64,000 nt of DNA from Paramyrothecium sp. XJ0827. Taxonomy: Eukaryota; Ascomycota; Sordariomycetes; Hypocreales; Stachybotryaceae. The translations under genes and the position numbers were made by a program. Under the pieces are notes generated by a model. That model was not told the DNA's origin, made no database searches, and saw only the letters and a list, made by a program, of their open reading frames with translations. The DNA lies in the NCBI GenBank assembly GCA_020881915.1, contig JAJFPB010000004.1, positions 1,302,001-1,366,000 on the forward strand. Direction: 5' to 3'. Positions 9,183-20,686 of the stretch are shown piece by piece. How positions within the stretch are numbered: position 1 is the stretch's first letter; the number at the start of each line of letters is the position of its first letter.

Positions 9183-11625
9183 ATGGGTTACGGCGAGGTT
9201 GACAAGTTGGCCATCAACACCATCCGCACTCTCGCGGTAAGTTTCTCCGTGTCGCAGAGCTCAACTACCCCGCCGCAGCTCTGGTAACCCCGCCATCACG
9301 CCCGCGTCTGGTGGGAAAGTGAGGCAGCGCCCTCAACCATCGACAATGCTAACGTGGTGATGTTTGCAGGTTGATGCTACCTTCCACAGCAACTCGGGAC
9401 ACCCCGGTGCGCCCATGTAAGTGGTCACTCCAACTACTCAGTCGTGGATGCGGTGTTCTCAGCCAATGCTAATCGTTCTTAGGGGCATGGCTCCCGTTGC
9501 CCACGTCCTCTTCAACAAGTTCATGAAGTTCAACCCCAAGAACCCCAAGTGGCTCAACCGAGATCGTTTCGTCCTCTCGTATGTGCCACCCACTCCCGAT
9601 TTACACCCAGCAACTGCTGACCATCTTGCCGTAGCAACGGCCACGGATGCATGCTGCAGTATGCTCTCCTCCACCTTTTCGGCTATGATCTGTCCATGGA
9701 CGATCTGAAGGCCTTCCGCGTAAGTCCTGCTCCGGCTCAAAGTAGTAACCTCGGCGACGTTCGGCGACGCTAATTTGCCTGCCTCTTTAGTCTGTTGACA
9801 GCAAGACTCCTGGTCATCCTGAGGCTCACGACACTCCTGGCATTGAGGTCACTACCGGACCTCTCGGCCAGGGTGTATGCAATGCTGTCGGTCTTGCCAT
9901 GGCCCAGGCCCACAGCGCCGCTATCTACAACAAGGATGGCTTCAACCTCATCGACAACTACACCTACTGCTTCCTCGGCGATGGCTGCTTGATGGAGGGT
10001 GTCTCCAGCGAGGCCTCTTCCCTGGCTGGTCACCTTCAGCTCGGCAACCTGATCTGCGTCTATGACGACAACCACATTTCCATTGACGGTGACACCAACT
10101 GCGCCTTCACTGAGGACGTTGTCAAGCGATATGAGTCCTACGGCTGGCAGGTCATCACCGTCGAGAACGGTGACGACGACCTCGATGCCATGGAGGCTGC
10201 TCTCAAGCAGGCTCAGCAGGAGAAGAGTAAGCCTACCCTGATCAAGCTCAGGACCACCATTGGCTTCGGTTCCCTCCAGCAGGGCACCCACGGTGTCCAC
10301 GGCTCTCCCCTCAAGGCCGACGACATCAAGCAGCTGAAGGAGAAGTTCGGTTTCAACCCTGAGCAGAGCTTCGCCGTTCCCCAGGAGGTCTACGATCTCT
10401 ACGGCAAGCACTCATCCGATGGTGCCGCCCTTGAGGAGGAGTGGAACAAGCTGTTCGCCCAGTACGGCGAGAAGTACGCCGCCGAGCACGCCGACCTGAA
10501 GCGCCGACTGACTGGCGACCTTCCCGAGGGCTGGGAGAAGCACCTCCCCGTCTACACCCCCGCCGACCCCGCTGTCGCCTCCCGTAAGCTGTCCGAGACT
10601 GTTCTGTCCAAGATTGAGTCTGTCCTTCCCGAGCTGGTCGGTGGCTCTGCCGATCTGACTGGCTCCAACCTGACCCGCTGGAAGGCTGCGGTCGACTTCC
10701 AACCCCCGGCCACCGGCCTGGGTGACTACACCGGCCGCTACATCCGCTATGGTGTTCGTGAGCACGCTATGGGTGCCATCATGAACGGTCTCGCTGCCTA
10801 CGGCACCATTCTGCCTTACGGCGGCACTTTCCTGAACTTCGTCTCCTACGCTGCTGGTGCTGTCCGTCTGTCGGCCCTGTCACAGGTTCGCGCTCTCTGG
10901 ATCGCCACCCACGACTCCATTGGTCTGGGTGAGGACGGCCCTACCCACCAGCCTATCGAGACCCTGGCCCACTTCCGCGCTCTTCCCAACTGCATGGTCT
11001 GGCGCCCTGCCGACGGTAACGAGACCAGCGCTGCCTACTACGTTGCTCTGACCTCCAAGCACACCCCCAGCATCCTTGCCCTGTCTCGTCAGAACCTGCC
11101 CCAGCTTGAGGGCTCCACCATCGAGAAGGCTAGCAAGGGTGGCTACGTTTTGCACGAGGTCGAGGGTGCTCAGATTACCCTTGTTTCCACCGGCTCTGAG
11201 GTCTGCATCTGCGTTGATGCTGTCAAGTACCTCCAGGAGAACCACGGCATCAAGGCCCGTATCGTCTCCATTCCCTGCTTCGAGGTCTTCGACGCCCAGT
11301 CCAAGGATTACAGGCTCTCCGTCCTGCCCGATGGTATCCCCTCTCTGTCTATTGAGGTCATGAGCACCATGGGCTGGGAGAGGTACACCCACGAGCAGTT
11401 CGGCCTGAACCGCTTCGGTGCTTCCGGCGCCTACAAGGACGTCTACAAGGCAAGTTATTTCTCAAGTCATTTATCCATATCGTTGCTCTTTACTAATACC
11501 CGCTACAGAAGTTCGAGTTCACCCCCGAGGGCATCTCCAAGCGCGCTGTCGCCACCATCGACTTCTGGAAGGATGTGCCCAACATTCGCTCGCCCATCAA
11601 CCGCGCTTTCCAGCAGCTCATTTAA
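9183..11625 (+). CDS. TKL1: Transketolase
   Basis: This is the thiamine-diphosphate enzyme of the non-oxidative pentose phosphate pathway that moves two-carbon units between ketose and aldose phosphates. Six exons: 9183-9236, 9370-9416, 9483-9578, 9635-9719, 9791-11449 and 11509-11625. They join to 685 residues, the normal length. Visible landmarks are [16 protein letters not shown] near the N-terminus, the thiamine-binding GDGCLMEG motif at about residue 157 and the later VYDDN, and the transketolase motif region [13 protein letters not shown]. The last intron (11450-11508) has a GC donor, AAG|GCAAGT, and an ACAG acceptor; the join [14 protein letters not shown] restores the conserved C-terminus that reading through would lose. 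Codon use is strongly C/G-ending, and this produces several long antisense frames without meaning. The gene is expected to be highly expressed and cytosolic. Confidence 0.97.
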
Positions 11626-11977
11626 GGTGCAGACAGTATGAGAACAATTTGCGCAAAGTAAAAACAAGGGTGGGATTTTTGTGCCAAGAAAGGGCAATGC
11701 TTCTGATAGATAGTCGTATCTCGCAAACGTTAGCATGAATTGATGATATCAAAGACGTAACTAATGCCGACACGGGTTGAAAACACACCCTTGTGATCAA
11801 CTCCATGCTCCATGACCATGCATCATTATCATTTCGATCTATCGCCCCATGAGCTAATCTCACGCCGCATTTCTGTCGGCCCCTCATATCGGGTAAATAC
11901 GCGTCGCTGAATTGGGGTCGTCCACTGCCAATTTTCACATTATGGATGGAAAGATGTAACCAAATCCCGGGCTGGCT
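11626..11977. other. Short convergent spacer
   Basis: This 352-base stretch lies between the stop codons of transketolase (plus) and the 174-residue protein gene (minus), so it should hold only 3' untranslated regions and polyadenylation signals. No gene is seen. Confidence 0.5.
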
Positions 11978-12502
11978 TCACGCTGGGCCGTCTTGTTGGC
12001 TTGGCTTCGTGTCTTCAGCCACCCATTCGCGCTGGAATACCCTCCCGGCACGTTCCAGTCTCGAGGCGGCCCTCCTTGCCTCCCGTGTATCATCGGCAGA
12101 GCCCGCCACAACGACGCCGATGAGGATTGGCGCAGCGGCGTCGTCTTGCCTAGACACATCGCCGGCACCATGGGAAGGCCGGGGCTCGGCGACGGCAGCG
12201 GTAGAGGCAGAGGCAGAGGCAGAGGCAGAGGCAGAGGCCGAGGAGGGTGAAGCGGCCGTATCGTGAGGATCAAGGTATGACTGCAGGACGACGGCACCGC
12301 GGTCCGGGTACTCGACCATGATGCGCTGCGGCCGGCCGAGGTTGGCGCGCTGGACGGCGGCCTGGGAGGTGAGGGCGCTATGAGCAAGCGAGGTGAGCGA
12401 CTCGAGGTGCGACGGCGAGGAGGACGAGGTGATGAGCGGGGTGAGGGTGACGTCGGTGAGGTGGAGGGAGACTGTGGGGTGCTGGGACGGAAGGGTCGTC
12501 AT
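11978..12502 (-). CDS. Unrecognised 174-residue protein with Ser-Ala repeat
   Basis: I do not recognise this gene with certainty. A single ATG-started frame on the minus strand codes 174 residues, beginning MTTLPSQHPTVSLHLTDVTL. Two blocks look folded and conserved-like: SLAHSALTSQAAVQRANLG leading into RIMVEYPDRGAVVLQSYL (about residues 40-77), and ILIGVVVAGSADDTREARRA with RLERAGRVFQREW (about residues 126-159). Between them is a low-complexity Ser-Ala run (about residues 84-99). The alternation of a helix, a GAVVLQS strand and an ILIGVVVA strand is reminiscent of the roadblock/LC7 fold used in Ragulator-type complexes, but that is an inference from pattern only. Start choice and intron-free structure are plausible and unproven. 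It converges with transketolase, 352 bases from stop to stop. Confidence 0.6.
   Translation of the reverse strand: MTTLPSQHPTVSLHLTDVTLTPLITSSSSPSHLESLTSLAHSALTSQAAVQRANLGRPQRIMVEYPDRGAVVLQSYLDPHDTAASPSSASASASASASASTAAVAEPRPSHGAGDVSRQDDAAAPILIGVVVAGSADDTREARRAASRLERAGRVFQREWVAEDTKPSQQDGPA
12202..12240 (-). repeat. In-frame hexanucleotide repeat (Ser-Ala)n
   Basis: On the plus strand the unit GGCAGA is repeated about five times; on the minus strand it reads as alternating Ser and Ala codons inside the 174-residue protein. A unit of six bases changes length without breaking the frame, so copy number may vary between strains. Confidence 0.85.
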
Positions 12503-13009
12503 GGTGGCTGTGGACCGCGGGAGGCGGGAGAGGAGGAGGAGGAGAGAAGACGCGACAGCAACAAATTACAGTCTTGGGTTGTCTTGAGCATCGATTACTG
12601 TAACATTCAGCCGAGGGAGTGTCGTAGGCAAAGATCTAAGAGAGCAAGAAACCAAGGGAATGACCCGCCCCAGTTGGCCGCGGAGGTGCCAAAAGAAAGA
12701 TAGGTGGGAGTTCGGGACAGATGATGGCCGTGCAGGGGCCCCCAGGTTGAGCTTTCTTGCTCTCGCTCACCCTTACGCAGTAGCTAAATCTTCCCTTACA
12801 CTAAGCTACCGTATCTTAGATTGCCTCAAGGGTATCCGTACAGCAGCGTGTCAAGCTGCCCGGTGCAGCCACCGCGCGCGAGCAGCGCTACCCTATCTAA
12901 AGGACACCACCAACCCCGCCGCTTTTGCTCCTCACCCCACTCGCTTTGGTGCATCGCGTCACCGGCTACCTTACAAGGATGGGGAGGGGGGAGCAATAAA
13001 GGGCTAGAC

Positions 13010-13046
13010 GGGGCGGGGGTTAGGGGATGGGGATGGGGGACGGGGG
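13010..13046 (+). repeat. G-rich tract with G-quadruplex potential
   Basis: Six G-runs of four or five bases are separated by one to three bases (G4-C-G5-TTA-G4-AT-G4-AT-G5-AC-G5). This exceeds the usual four-run quadruplex rule. It lies about 0.5 kb upstream of the minus-strand gene at 12502; more G-runs precede it at 12981-12991. Confidence 0.85.
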
Positions 13047-14779
13047 CCGCTTGTGCTGGCCCGGTGGCGTGAGCGGGTGCCTCGTGCCGTTGGTTCGCAT
13101 TTCCGAGTGCCATGAGGGTCGAGTCGAGGCGAGGGGAGGCCGGGACATGTCTTCAAGCTCAACGCTTGTTTGTTGGAGGTTCCCCGAGGGTCGTCTGTCG
13201 ATATTGCCAACTCCCAACGGCTGATTGACGTGATCGCCGTGGGTTCAGGGCGATCCATCGGTCGGCAATCGCTGCTCTACTTTATTTGGCACATCCCGGC
13301 TTCTTCACCCGACCCCACGAACAGGAGCTGCAGGACGCGTGCGGCCGATAGAAATAGCAGCCGGTCGACCAGTTGTCCGTCTCGGATTGGATCCCACCTC
13401 CCTCTCTAAGGTAGGCCGCGGCAGAGGGGAGTGAGTACAAAGCAATGTTGCGCTTCTTCTCCGATGCCCGCTTGCCATGCTTATCTGCCGTCCTTTTGGC
13501 AGCATGTCGTTCCCACTTGTTTCGGAGCCGTAAAAGACAATGCCGAGCGCGATCGCTCAATCCATTGCCCAATTATTTACCCTGGCCCGGCCCGGGCCCC
13601 AATGACTGTGGGACTCGTGCAAGGATAGACAGGCCGTCATTGTAACAGGCAAACAGTTACACCGTGTCGGCTTGTCACCGAAATCTTGGTCTCCCATTTT
13701 GCACCCAGCCCTCGTGCTCAACATCAACTCAATCAACCCGCGGTGCACCAAAGACGTGATACGAGGTGTTAATTCAACGTACGTCCAACGTTGTTTCCAC
13801 ACCTGTCTTTGCCTGTGATTCATTCGTCAACACCCCCCAAGGAGAGAACTTGGCGGCTTCCGACTGGTTGACATCAAGTCTCGTCGCCGCAAGTCAGGAC
13901 TGGAGTAGAGAAACGGGTAGGATAGCTGCCTGGGCCTACAATTATGCTGTGTTGTTCCTTGACCGGTCGTCGCCGTCGTGATGCATCGCACATGAAACGA
14001 CAGCATTGCCATGTACTCTCAGCTGCATGCCTCGCCCACCACCGTGTGCCACACCATTAGCAAGCGCATGATGCCAAGAGGCGGTTCACAACGTTGTCCA
14101 AAGAACAGAGGCAGCTCTCCATTACGAAGACTTCCGTACGAACTTGGAAATACTCGTCTACTCCCACATCATGTTTTGAATGGATACAGCTTCGAGGATG
14201 TGACTGAGCTGCGTCCTGCCTCATGCCACATCCAAAGTTGAAGTTGGAGTGGTCCTCCAACACTGCTACGGGATGTTTGATGCAGAGCGGGCATGTCGAG
14301 CATGAGGAATGTCCTTGCCCAGCCAATGCATGCAGAGGTGCATACGGAGGCCATTTACCGCGCCGCCGAAGTGGTTGCCGCAGGTTCATCAGAGCCAAAC
14401 CAGTAACTTCGTGTTGTCCGACACGGCGTCCCAGAGCGAAGCAGCCAATCGAGCCGCCATCACAACACCAAAACATCAAACGCCTCCGATGCAAGCTACT
14501 CAACAGCAGCAGGCATGGAGTTGGGGATGGTTGGGCTACAATGACGGGCGGCACTTGTCACAGCACCTATTGGTAATGGGGCATCCACTGGCACAGCCGG
14601 TTCTGCTTCCGCCAATGGCAGATCATTGTTCGTGCAGTGTTCGTGCAGTAACAGTATTCACGGAAGGCAAGCGGCCAGGGAGATAGAGCACCGATGCCGC
14701 CTCCGTATCTTAGTTGATGACGAAGGAAAGAGGATGAAGGTAACACATGGCACAGGGTGGTAGGGTCGAAGTACTGAAT

Positions 14780-14792
14780 CCCCCCCCCCCCC
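14780..14792 (+). repeat. Homopolymer of 13 C
   Basis: A run of 13 C in the spacer, directly readable. Such runs are prone to sequencing and length error. Confidence 0.9.
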
Positions 14793-15539
14793 AACTCCGC
14801 TGTGGACACCGAGTTCAGGCGCCTGCTGGCGGGTTTTTACAGTGGTCTCCATGTCACTGCACGTAGCCTCGCGGTGAGCGAATACATGGATATGGCTGCC
14901 CTGCTCGCTGCGAGGAGCACCTACCAAGGTCTCGCGCTGAGCGGACAGGTACTTTGGGGACGACCAAAGACAGGCGCCGCTGTTGGTGCAGCTCCTCCTA
15001 AAAGCGCGCCCTGCCCTTTTGCTGAGCGCCTCCCCGTTGGTCCAGGGTGCGTGTGTGTGCGTGTGTGTTGTGTGTGCAAATGGGCAGCCACCATCTCACA
15101 GGCCCGGACTCCAGACCACTTTTTTTTTTGGAGAGCATCTTTGATCTGTCTCGCCAAATCTTCTCAGCAGAGCGACTCCTCCATCTCAACCACCTCCCCC
15201 ATCAACCTCCCTCATTTTCCCTCAGCCTTCCCCTTCAACCGCAAACGCCCCTCTCTGCCAGGCGCCTCGTACAGCCCGCTTCGTTTACTCGGCCGAGAAG
15301 GCTGCAGCGTTGTGGGATTGGGCCTCCTTCTCTCGGGGCGCCTCTTCCTTCTTGGTTCCGCCGAGTGGGCTTGGGCTTGAGGCTAGTCCTCGTCGATTTT
15401 CCATTGTCTTCCAACCATCGTACCGCTCCCGCATGTTTTGAAAGACGCATCTCTCGCTCGTTCGCTCGCTCGCTCTTCTCAACCTCGGGCTCTCCTTTGA
15501 CCTGACCCGTAACCGTCATCCTCCCCGCCCTCTCAAAAT

Positions 15540-17744
15540 ATGCCTGCCGCTCGCCGCAGGAAGGTGATCGGCCGCCGACGCCGGGTCGAGGACGAGGGTG
15601 ACGATGAAGGCGGTCCGGACGTGCTGGAACTCGACGACGACTCTCTTACCGAAGGGTCCATACCTTCCGATGACGACGATGCTGGCGAAGACAGCGACAC
15701 CAGCAACATCGATGAGACTTCGCCGACGTCTCCCAATGTCCGGAAGAAGGCCAACGGGTCCGCCAAGACCGCTGGACGTCATATCTCCAACTCGGGCACC
15801 GATGCCGCCGCCAACCGACCCGTGACCGATACCGATATCATGCTACATGGCCTTTCTATTGATGGCACCGCAGAACCTGTTCAGGAAATGCAGTTTGAGG
15901 AGACCGCTGCATCGCCAGTCAAGTCCCCTTCGGCTCCCATCGTCGTCAGCTCTGCCTCCGCTATTCGGCAGGCTCCTGCAGAACGTCGGCGTCAGGAGCA
16001 CGAGGATTACAAACGACGGAGGGATGAAGACCCGGCCTTCGTACCGAATCGAGGCTCCTTCTTCATGCATGACCACCGACATGCTGGACCTGCTGCGAAT
16101 GGCTTCCGTCCGTACGGAAGGGGCAGGGGTAGGGGCGGCCGTGGTGGTTTCGGCGGCCTCTACTCCCCGATGAGGTTCGTGAACAGCAACCCCAGCTTCT
16201 ACTAAACACATGCTAATTTTGACAGTTCGTTTCATCATCCCGCAGACCCAACTACTAGCTCCCCATGGACGCACGACATGCACGAGACCGTCGCTGGCCC
16301 AATCCCACGTCGACCTCGCCAGGCCGTGGAAGCCGAAGGACCTGCAAATGGCGATGGGTTCATCCCTACGTGTCCCCCGAACCCCACGCCAATCAACCGG
16401 ACCTTGTCCACCGAGAGACACATCGGCAATGCGCCGGTCCGCGTCTTCTTGCCCGACATGAAGGCTCCAACCGTCTTCTCCGGCATGCCGGTAAAACAGT
16501 ACACCAAGCTTCCGGACCATCGGCCACCCTTGCGTAGGGACAAGCCCGTTCGGATATCTCTTCCAGATTACCCACCGCGGTACATCCTGCCAGCAGTGGA
16601 TCGGTCCTTCATCTTCATTCCACGAGCCATGCGTCCTAACCAACAGCGGGGTCGGGGGAAGCCACGATCCGGGCTGGGTTCTGCTGGTGGGTTCTCACGA
16701 AGGACAAGCGTTTTTGGCGGCAGCTACTATGGAAGCATGTATTCGCCTAGTGTCGGTCTCAGCCGACGGTCGTCTCTTGCCCAAGACCGGGACTTTGTTT
16801 ACTCACCAACAGGATCCGTTATCTCCCGTCCACCTGTACCAGCTGACAACCCGCGACCTGTTGTCCGTCTTCCGCCGTCCGCTCGTCCAGATATCCCAGC
16901 GAATGCAGCCGTCTCGGCCGACACGCTGAGCCAGTTTGATGCCGCCCCTGTGGCACCTCGCGACATGTCTCTTCACGACTTCCCGCAGCCCCTGACATAC
17001 CCGCTGCCACAGAAGCCCGCGTCTCAAGAAAACAGGCCTGCCTCTATCCCCATGCATCAGCCTCGCCCACAGAAGAATATCTCTGTCGCGGATATTGAAC
17101 CGTCGGCATCGAGTAGCGGGTCTCAGCAAGCCTTCCAGCAAGCCTTTCATCAGCAAGTCCCGCTGCAAGTTACCAATGGCTTCCACCCGGAAACACATTC
17201 GAGACAGCCGTCGTATCCTTCACAGCATTCCACCGGCACTCCTCTTTCACAAATTCCAGAGAGGGCCATACACGCAGCACCATTTCAGCCTCACGTATAT
17301 GGTCAACAGCCGTACTATCAACAATCCTACCCAGCGCAAGCGCAACAAGGCTACTACTATGGTCCTGCTGGTCCTACTTACTCCGGACCTGGCATGGCCA
17401 CGCCCGCCGCTGCCGCCGCCGGCGCTTCTCCATTCGTTCCTTCTGGACAGCCAGGTATGCCCGGTAGCTTCTCCCCGGCGGCAAACCATGGAGATCCGCC
17501 TGGCCCTCCTCCCCACAATAGCTCCGCCCCCCCGACATCCTCAAATCTCGTGGCTCAAGAAGTTAATGGCATGGTTTACTACTTTGATGCTTCTCAACTT
17601 CCACCTGTCAACTCATTCCCGGCGTATGGAGCTCCCCAGGGGTACCAGCCTAGCGTCATGGGCATGGGCGGCATGGTTACACCTAGTCCTGACGGTTTCT
17701 ACTATCCTCAACCTGCACCAGGAATGGTCTACTACTCGCAGTAG
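15540..17744 (+). CDS. Btz/CASC3-like protein (eIF4A-III-binding Btz domain)
   Basis: Two exons, 15540-16174 and 16226-17744, with a 51-base intron, join to 717 residues. Exon 1 codes a basic start (MPAARRRKVIGRRRR), a long acidic Asp/Glu/Ser stretch, then the Btz signature: RRRQEHEDYKRRRDEDPAFV and NRGSFFMHDHR (about residues 145-180), followed by an RG-rich run GRGRGRGGRGG. Exon 2 continues with SSPWTHDMHETV. In animals this domain clamps eIF4A-III in the exon junction complex and serves mRNA localisation and decay; a similar role in mRNA-protein particles is inferred. The C-terminal 350 residues are low complexity, rich in Pro, Gln, Ser and Tyr (many QQPYYQQSY-like patches), so probably disordered. 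The splice join turns ATGAG|T into Met-Ser and keeps the domain in frame. A Pro/Gln-rich frame at 17095-17796 is a shadow. Confidence 0.82.
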
Positions 17745-18869
17745 GGTTGCGAGCTTCCTGAGCCCCATTGCTTTGCATATCCTCAACCCCTTTTAACATA
17801 TACTTTTTAATATTCTTGGTCACGCCAATTCCAGGCATCATTGTTATGCTTGGGCACGAAAAAAAAAAAACGAAAGCCATTCGGAATTCCGAATGGAAGA
17901 AGGCTCTTCTCACAATACTAGTGCTGCCGAACCTAAGCTGAGGGAATGAAGCAGGATGCGCAACTGGACTTGACTGAACCCTCGACATTTGGATATTCTT
18001 TGTGAAGGCCTTGGTTAAAGGGCCGGGGTTGTTTGTGGGGTGTTCACTGCATGGAGGGATTCGCCAGAGCCCATCGATAATCTGTGCCTCTTGGTACTAG
18101 TGTTTGCGCAGATTTGGGATGCGACTCTACTCGTCTGCTTGGGGACATCGACACATTTGGAAAGATGGAAGATCACGGAAGAAGATGGAATTCATACCTG
18201 CCTAACTCCGGACAGGCTTTCGTTTTGTGTGGGAGATGTGGAAAGTGAGACGATGGGCGGGACGATTTTCCGGGTGCGACAATGCATTCTTTGGGCAAAG
18301 GAGAGAGGCTGTCCCTGCGTGGCGGGTTTCGCCTCGCTTTTGTCAGTCAGTTCATGTATTCTTCTATTCTGGCGAGTTCACAAATGTGATGTGCAATGCA
18401 ATGCCATGGAGGCAGCGGGCGTCGGGTGTCTCTGGAGCATCATATACCTGAATTCAAGAACGGCATGTTGGCGTTGATCTGCTTTGATGAATCTACTTGT
18501 TGGCGTAATTCGTGATCTGCCGAGCATGTTCCACATGATACATCCGGCGTTTGCTTGGTGATAGGCGGCGGAGTTAGAGAGTATACTATGTTTTCTGCAT
18601 GTAAGAGATCAGCCCCTCCCTTTGCTGCATGTACTTCTTGTCGTAGTTGGTAGCACCAAAGACATGATGAGCTTCGGAGGCACACCGTTTTGGGTGGCAC
18701 CCTTCTTCTGAAGATGGTGCCAGGACTTGCGAGGAGAGTCCCTGCAGTCGGAATGTTGCAACCAAGTTATGCCTGGGGTGGTAGGCAGTAGAAACAGAGA
18801 GAAAGAAAAACATAAGAAAAAGCGGCTGTTGCAAAATACATGACTGTTGATCAATATCGAGATCACAAA

Positions 18870-19022
18870 TAGTACCAAAGAGTACTTTGGTATTATATCA
18901 TATTTTAATATTATAGTACTCTTATTAAAAACTTAGCAGTTGATTTTAATTAAAGTATTCCAAATTTTGTGGCTTTTTATTGGCATTTTAAAATAATTTT
19001 TCTCACATTTAATTGTTTAACA
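18870..19022. repeat. AT-rich island with inverted repeats
   Basis: About 150 bases are strongly AT-rich against a roughly balanced background. At its left end TACCAAAG and CTTTGGTA form a perfect 8-bp inverted repeat with a 4-bp gap (18873-18892). GAGTACT (from 18880) and AGTACTC (ends about 18922) also face each other over an AT-rich core. It could be a small transposon relic, a RIP-mutated remnant or a replication-type element. Confidence 0.5.
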
Positions 19023-20648
19023 CATCAGAGTTTGAAGAATTGTGGTGTCTCCTTTCTGCTCACCGGCTGTGTGGCTTGATTGAAGGACGAAAAGGACCGT
19101 GTAGGCGAAGGCAAACGGCGTACGTCAGCTCTCGGATGATACCCGCACTACGTCGTCGGCCATGTGCAGACCGTCCTTGGAGAAACCCGGTGGCTGTGTA
19201 GCACAGCCAAAAGTAGATGAAGAAAAAGAGCACCAAGACGCACCCAACCTGCCAAAGTTGGAGGGAGCGTGTAACAGTAGCGACATGAAATAGCTAGGGG
19301 CTTCCCTGAGTGTCTCATCCGAGCTGCACGCAGCCGTGGACGAGAGAGGCTGGCGGCAGCAGAAGCCGACCTATCAATACTGGATTCGGAGGATACACGC
19401 AGCACTTTCTTGGCTTGACCGATGGCTTCGAGCGTTGGGTCGTGGAGCTGTGGTCTAAGCTTTTGATCATATGAGCTGGTTGACTACCACCTGCAGACCC
19501 TTGCCAAGAACTGGGACACATCTGACTCGTCGCCCCATCCTTACGCCAAGATCTAGACGAACGCTCCGGTGCAGGGTAGCCTAGAGGAGGACACCGGATA
19601 CTTTTGCTGTGGCACCACCAGCTAAGGTAAGGAAGCCGGTCGCCGATAGCAGCATGTCGCGACGTCATGGAACGAAGCTACGGTGAGGGGTAGCAGGGAA
19701 GCTGTCGAGGTGCTCGTTCGAGGCTCTCGAGAACCCATGCCTGCAGCAAGCTCAGCTGTACTGATGTCCCAGGGACTGGCAAGGCCTAGAACTGACGGGG
19801 TTGCTCGCGTGGACGGCGCCTCCTATGTTTTCCGTTGCTTCAAAGCTGGGCACCACGGCCATGGAGCAACCTAGAAGGACGGGATTACGAGACTAGGAAC
19901 CCTTTCTCCGGGCCTAGATGTGTGAGGTACGGACCAATCGATGTGGCGGGACGGACGTGGCCCAGCTTGGTGGAAGCCGGATGTGGCGATCATTGCCTCG
20001 CCTTCAAGAACGGCTGGGCTGATTGCCGCAAAGGGCAGAATTTGATGCTGCTTGGCCTGACCGAGTACCTAGGGAGGGGTACAAAGGACGCAGCAAATGG
20101 AAGCACGCAGTACATTCCCGATTTCTGCTTGCGTCGGGGAGTATGACATTGTTGAGTGCATCGTGTACAGGAATCATTCGAGAGATCTGCCATGTAGCAT
20201 CAAATATTGACGAGACATACCCATATGGGAATAGAATGCTACGTTATTTCGTCCCCAGCCAGGAAGGTTACGGAACTCGTGGTTTGGAGTCGGACCGAGC
20301 CGCCGTGAAGATTCCATGCCTCGCCTCACGGAGTTGCAGGTCGGGACGGACGTGCGCCCGGAGACGACGGAATTAAAACAAAACCATCAGCTGGAACTGA
20401 AACTGCAGCTCTGAAGACATGATTACTGAGGTGGCGGCGCGACCAGAACTTTGCGTGCTGAGAAAGGAAGCCCACCTGGCGCTTTGCCTGCATCCGGCGA
20501 TGCGCTTTGGCACATCCGCTGCTACACTTTTCGTTGCGTCGCAAGTTAGCAGACGCCTCTTGTTTTCGCTCCTCCTTCCGATTTACCAACGACACCCCTG
20601 GCTGGCCGCCTGGGCTTTGTTGGCTGGCTTTGGTGAGCGACACAATTT

Positions 20649-20651
<3 letters not shown>

Positions 20652-20683
<32 letters not shown>
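20652..20683 (+). repeat. AC dinucleotide microsatellite
   Basis: About 16 uninterrupted AC units, readable directly. It lies in the gene-poor spacer and is likely length-polymorphic. Confidence 0.9.

Positions 20684-20686
<3 letters not shown>

Larger units (their letters stand above)
12503..15539. other. 3-kb divergent spacer with G-rich, C-run and GT repeats
   Basis: This region separates the minus-strand 174-residue gene from the plus-strand Btz gene. Open frames inside are short, overlapping and without family resemblance. It holds a G-quadruplex-type tract (13010-13046), a run of 13 C (14780-14792), an imperfect GT microsatellite (about 15046-15076) and, from about 15160 to 15535, CT-rich sequence that is probably the Btz promoter and leader. 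Confidence 0.5.

Noticed and set aside
9770..11392. Long minus-strand frames opposite transketolase (213, 117 and 170 codons)
   Set aside because: They are antisense shadows of a highly biased gene, rich in Leu/Val/Gly without domain pattern.
13010..13046. Interstitial telomere repeat
   Set aside because: Only one TTAGGG occurs inside a general G-rich tract; there is no array of the telomere unit.
15843..16643. 266-codon minus-strand frame over the Btz gene
   Set aside because: Antisense to the conserved Btz domain and its intron; no independent support.
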